Positions 48,286 through 50,274 of a stretch of DNA of 50,274 bases are shown here, piece by piece. The position numbers and the translations under genes were made by a program. Position 1 is the stretch's first letter. Each line of letters starts with the position of its first letter. Source of the DNA: Gonium pectorale (lineage: Eukaryota; Chlorophyta; Chlorophyceae; Chlamydomonadales; Volvocaceae). The stretch covers positions 4,584,423-4,634,696 of the forward strand of contig LSYV01000003.1 of the NCBI GenBank assembly GCA_001584585.1. The letters run 5' to 3'. Under the pieces are notes generated by a model. The model was given only the letters and a program-made list of their open reading frames with translations, was not told the origin of the DNA and did no database searches.

Positions 48286-50167
48286 ATGGCCGGCATTCTC
48301 TCAGCTTGGCACGCTCCTCCGAAGCCAAAACCTGAGCACTGCCTCGCCCGCTATGTGGTCACAAAACACAGCTGGCGCGGCAAGTACCGCCGTATTTTCT
48401 GCATCGCCCCCGACGCCATCCACACGCAAAACCCCGAGAGCGGGATGGCCATCACAAACACCTACGCCTTCTCCGGGGACTCGGACATTGAGGGCATCAG
48501 CGTTGGGAGCGGCAACGAGGCGGAGGGCGAGTTCACCATCAGCGCACGGCAGGACCGGAAGGTGTGTGGGCATGGAGCTACGCCCTCGTGTGCCCGCCGG
48601 CTGTGGGGGAACAGCGGACCGGGGGGAGGTCTGGCGAGCTCATTCAACCCGGGACTAGCTTATCGACCACCAACATGAGCGCCCCGTCTAAAGCCCGCGC
48701 TGCTGCTGCTGTTTCTACTTTGCTCCACAGCAGATCCACCCCGCATGCAGGGTTCCCCATCCGCACGGAACAAAGGCTGCTGGCGCCCAGCCCGGCGGTA
48801 TACTTACCCTTTCTTCCCCTCCCTACCCTCACCCCCATCCGCATGCCTTACCCGGCCAGACCCGCGTCCCCAACCTCCGCCCATGCCCCCGTCCCTTCCC
48901 TTGTCCCCGCCTCCCTCCCACTCTCCCTCTGCCCCCCAACCTCTGCTCCCAGAGCAAGTTCAAGCCGCTCAAGTTCAGCTGCACGCACCGCGCCCGCCTG
49001 CTGACCGACCTCTTTCACGCGGTGGCGGCGGCGCACCTGCGCGGGCGGTGCGGGGTGGCGCCCCGCCTGCTGGGGTGAGGCGGGCGTGCGGGCGGGGCCG
49101 GGGCGGGGGCGGGGCCGGTCCGCTGGCTGACTGGCTGACTGGGTCCGGTGGCTGGCTGGCTGGCTATGCAGGGCGCTGGGGCGGGGTGCCCTGGGCGGGG
49201 GTTCGGTTGCAGCGCGCTTGGGTGCATCCTGCTGGCGCGCAAGGGGCGGCGGGGTGGGGGCGGCGGGGTGGGGGCGGCGGGGTGGGGGCGGCGGGGTGGG
49301 GGCGGTGGCTGGTGTGAGGGTGTGAGGGGAGGGCCGCTGAAGTCGGTGTTGTCTGGGACCGGACCGCGATTGGGGGGGGGGCGAGCTGCAGCGCTTGGGC
49401 GAGGGAGGGGGCGGGTGTGAGGGGTGAAGGGGGGTGAGGAGAGGTGAGGGGAGGGGAAGAGAGGGGACGGGAGGGCGGGAGGCAACCGGGACGCGGATGG
49501 GCGCTCGTCCGACCGGTGGCTGCCGGTGCCTGCGCTCGGGGAGTGCCAGCTGTGCCACTGGCCGCGGCCGTAACATCCTCCTCCCCCTCCGGTCCGTCCG
49601 GCTTGCGATGGCACGACCCCACCCGGCGGGGCTGTATGCCAGGCGGTCCTGCCTGCGGTCCTGCCTGCGGTCCTGCCTGCGGTCCTGCCTGCGGTCCTGC
49701 CTGCGGTGGGGGCGGGTCCTCGGCCGCGTATGGGGCTTGCCGGCAGCCGCCGGGCATCCCCGCCGGGCATCGCTACCGGGCACCTCCGCCGGGCGTCTGG
49801 GCGGGCGCCTCCGCTGGGCATCCCCGGGTCCGGGCATCTAGGCGGGCGCTGTGCTTCGACGCATGCGCTGCCCCTCCAGTGACAACCGTACCTCATCCGT
49901 ACCTTGGGGTTTGGATCCACACCTCTGTTCGGAGCGCACTCGCTCTCTCCGCTCCGTCCCCGCCTGCTTGATCCCTCGCTTGATGCATCGTCCCAAACCA
50001 GCTGACGGCGCCAGGGCCGCCCCGCACCCCAAAACACCCCCTCTCCGTGCCTCCCCCCCTCCGCAGCTCCCCTGACCACTTCCCCGGCCACGAGTGGGCG
50101 GGCGGGCAGTGGCGGCCCACCACCATCCGAGTCACCGCATACGGGCTGGAGCTGCTGGACGCTGAGG
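48286..50167 (+). CDS. RME-8/GRV2/DNAJC13-like protein, amino-terminal part
   Basis: Exons 48286-48561, 48953-49074 and 50067-50167 (last donor tentative) are visible; the gene continues beyond the window. RME-8 (DNAJC13; GRV2/KAM2 in Arabidopsis) is a very large DnaJ-domain protein on endosomes that recruits Hsc70 for clathrin uncoating and cargo sorting. The recognised part is the N-terminal PH-like repeat: LARYVVTKHSWRGKYRRIFC, then an NPE...ITNTY segment, GEFTISAR, and SKFKPLKFSCTHRARLLTDL, which follow the family order closely. The DnaJ domain and repeats would lie far downstream. The start at 48286 is the first ATG in frame and gives an N-terminus (MAGILSAWHAPP) of expected short length. 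The remaining length and integrity of the gene cannot be judged here. Confidence 0.87.
49243..49310. repeat. 14-bp G-rich minisatellite
   Basis: Four-plus perfect copies of GGGCGGCGGGGTGG are found in the second intron of the RME-8-like gene. The T residues recur exactly every 14 bases (49255, 49269, 49283, 49297). The G runs could form quadruplexes. Confidence 0.9.
49645..49704. repeat. 12-bp minisatellite, five perfect copies
   Basis: Five exact tandem copies of GGTCCTGCCTGC lie in the same intron, 335 bases after the 14-bp array. Open frames across it read as simple peptide repeats but are intronic. Confidence 0.9.
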
Positions 50168-50274
50168 GTGGGGCGCCGGGAGGGGGGGGGCACGGGTGGG
50201 GGCGAGAGCAGGGGTGGGGTTAGACCCAGGGGCGTCAAGCAGCACAGGCATGCGGGGGAGCCCGCGGTAGGCTC

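Overview
The window is nuclear DNA of a green alga of the Chlamydomonas/volvocine group. The evidence is very GC-rich coding sequence, genes cut into many short exons by roughly 100-1000-base introns with GTGAG/GTGCG-type donors, TGTAA polyadenylation signals downstream of several stops, and a set of chloroplast-targeted proteins of plant-lineage type. It is not prokaryotic: there are no operons, CRISPR arrays or insertion sequences. All exon coordinates were built by hand from frame, splice-site and phase agreement; the species cannot be fixed from the sequence alone.

Layout. 0.8-8.0 kb (+): an N-myristoylatable, non-RD, Raf/TKL-like protein kinase with a long Ser/Gly/Pro tail. 8.0-11.8 kb: long 3'UTR plus a gene-poor stretch. 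11.8-18.1 kb (-): F-box plus JmjC (JMJD6-like) oxygenase. 18.4-20.7 kb (+): unrecognised 403-residue protein, divergent from the JmjC gene. 20.7-21.8 kb: spacer carrying a ~106-bp direct repeat. 21.8-23.4 kb (+): small DUF1279/FAM210-type membrane protein. 24.1-28.5 kb (+): FTSH1-type thylakoid protease. 30.3-37.6 kb (+): zeta-carotene desaturase (ZDS). 37.6-42.6 kb: gene-poor, with one weak minus-strand candidate. 42.6-45.1 kb (-): CCHC zinc-knuckle plus WW-domain protein. 45.3-47.9 kb (+): chloroplast ClpP5-type protease subunit, divergent from the zinc-knuckle gene over 135 bp. 48.3 kb to the end (+): amino-terminal part of an RME-8/GRV2/DNAJC13-like endosomal protein, running off the window.

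Three plus-strand genes (FTSH, ZDS, CLPP5) and possibly the DUF1279 gene encode organelle proteins concerned with thylakoid or stroma quality control and carotenoid synthesis. Whether this clustering is functional or chance is unknown. The other genes have nucleo-cytoplasmic roles. Two 20-base assembly gaps lie in introns (13394-13413 and 35793-35812); the first is flanked by a local duplication. I found no convincing new multi-gene system. The most unusual items are domain combinations (F-box/JmjC, CCHC/WW), the non-RD kinase, the unassigned 403-residue protein, and intronic repeats.
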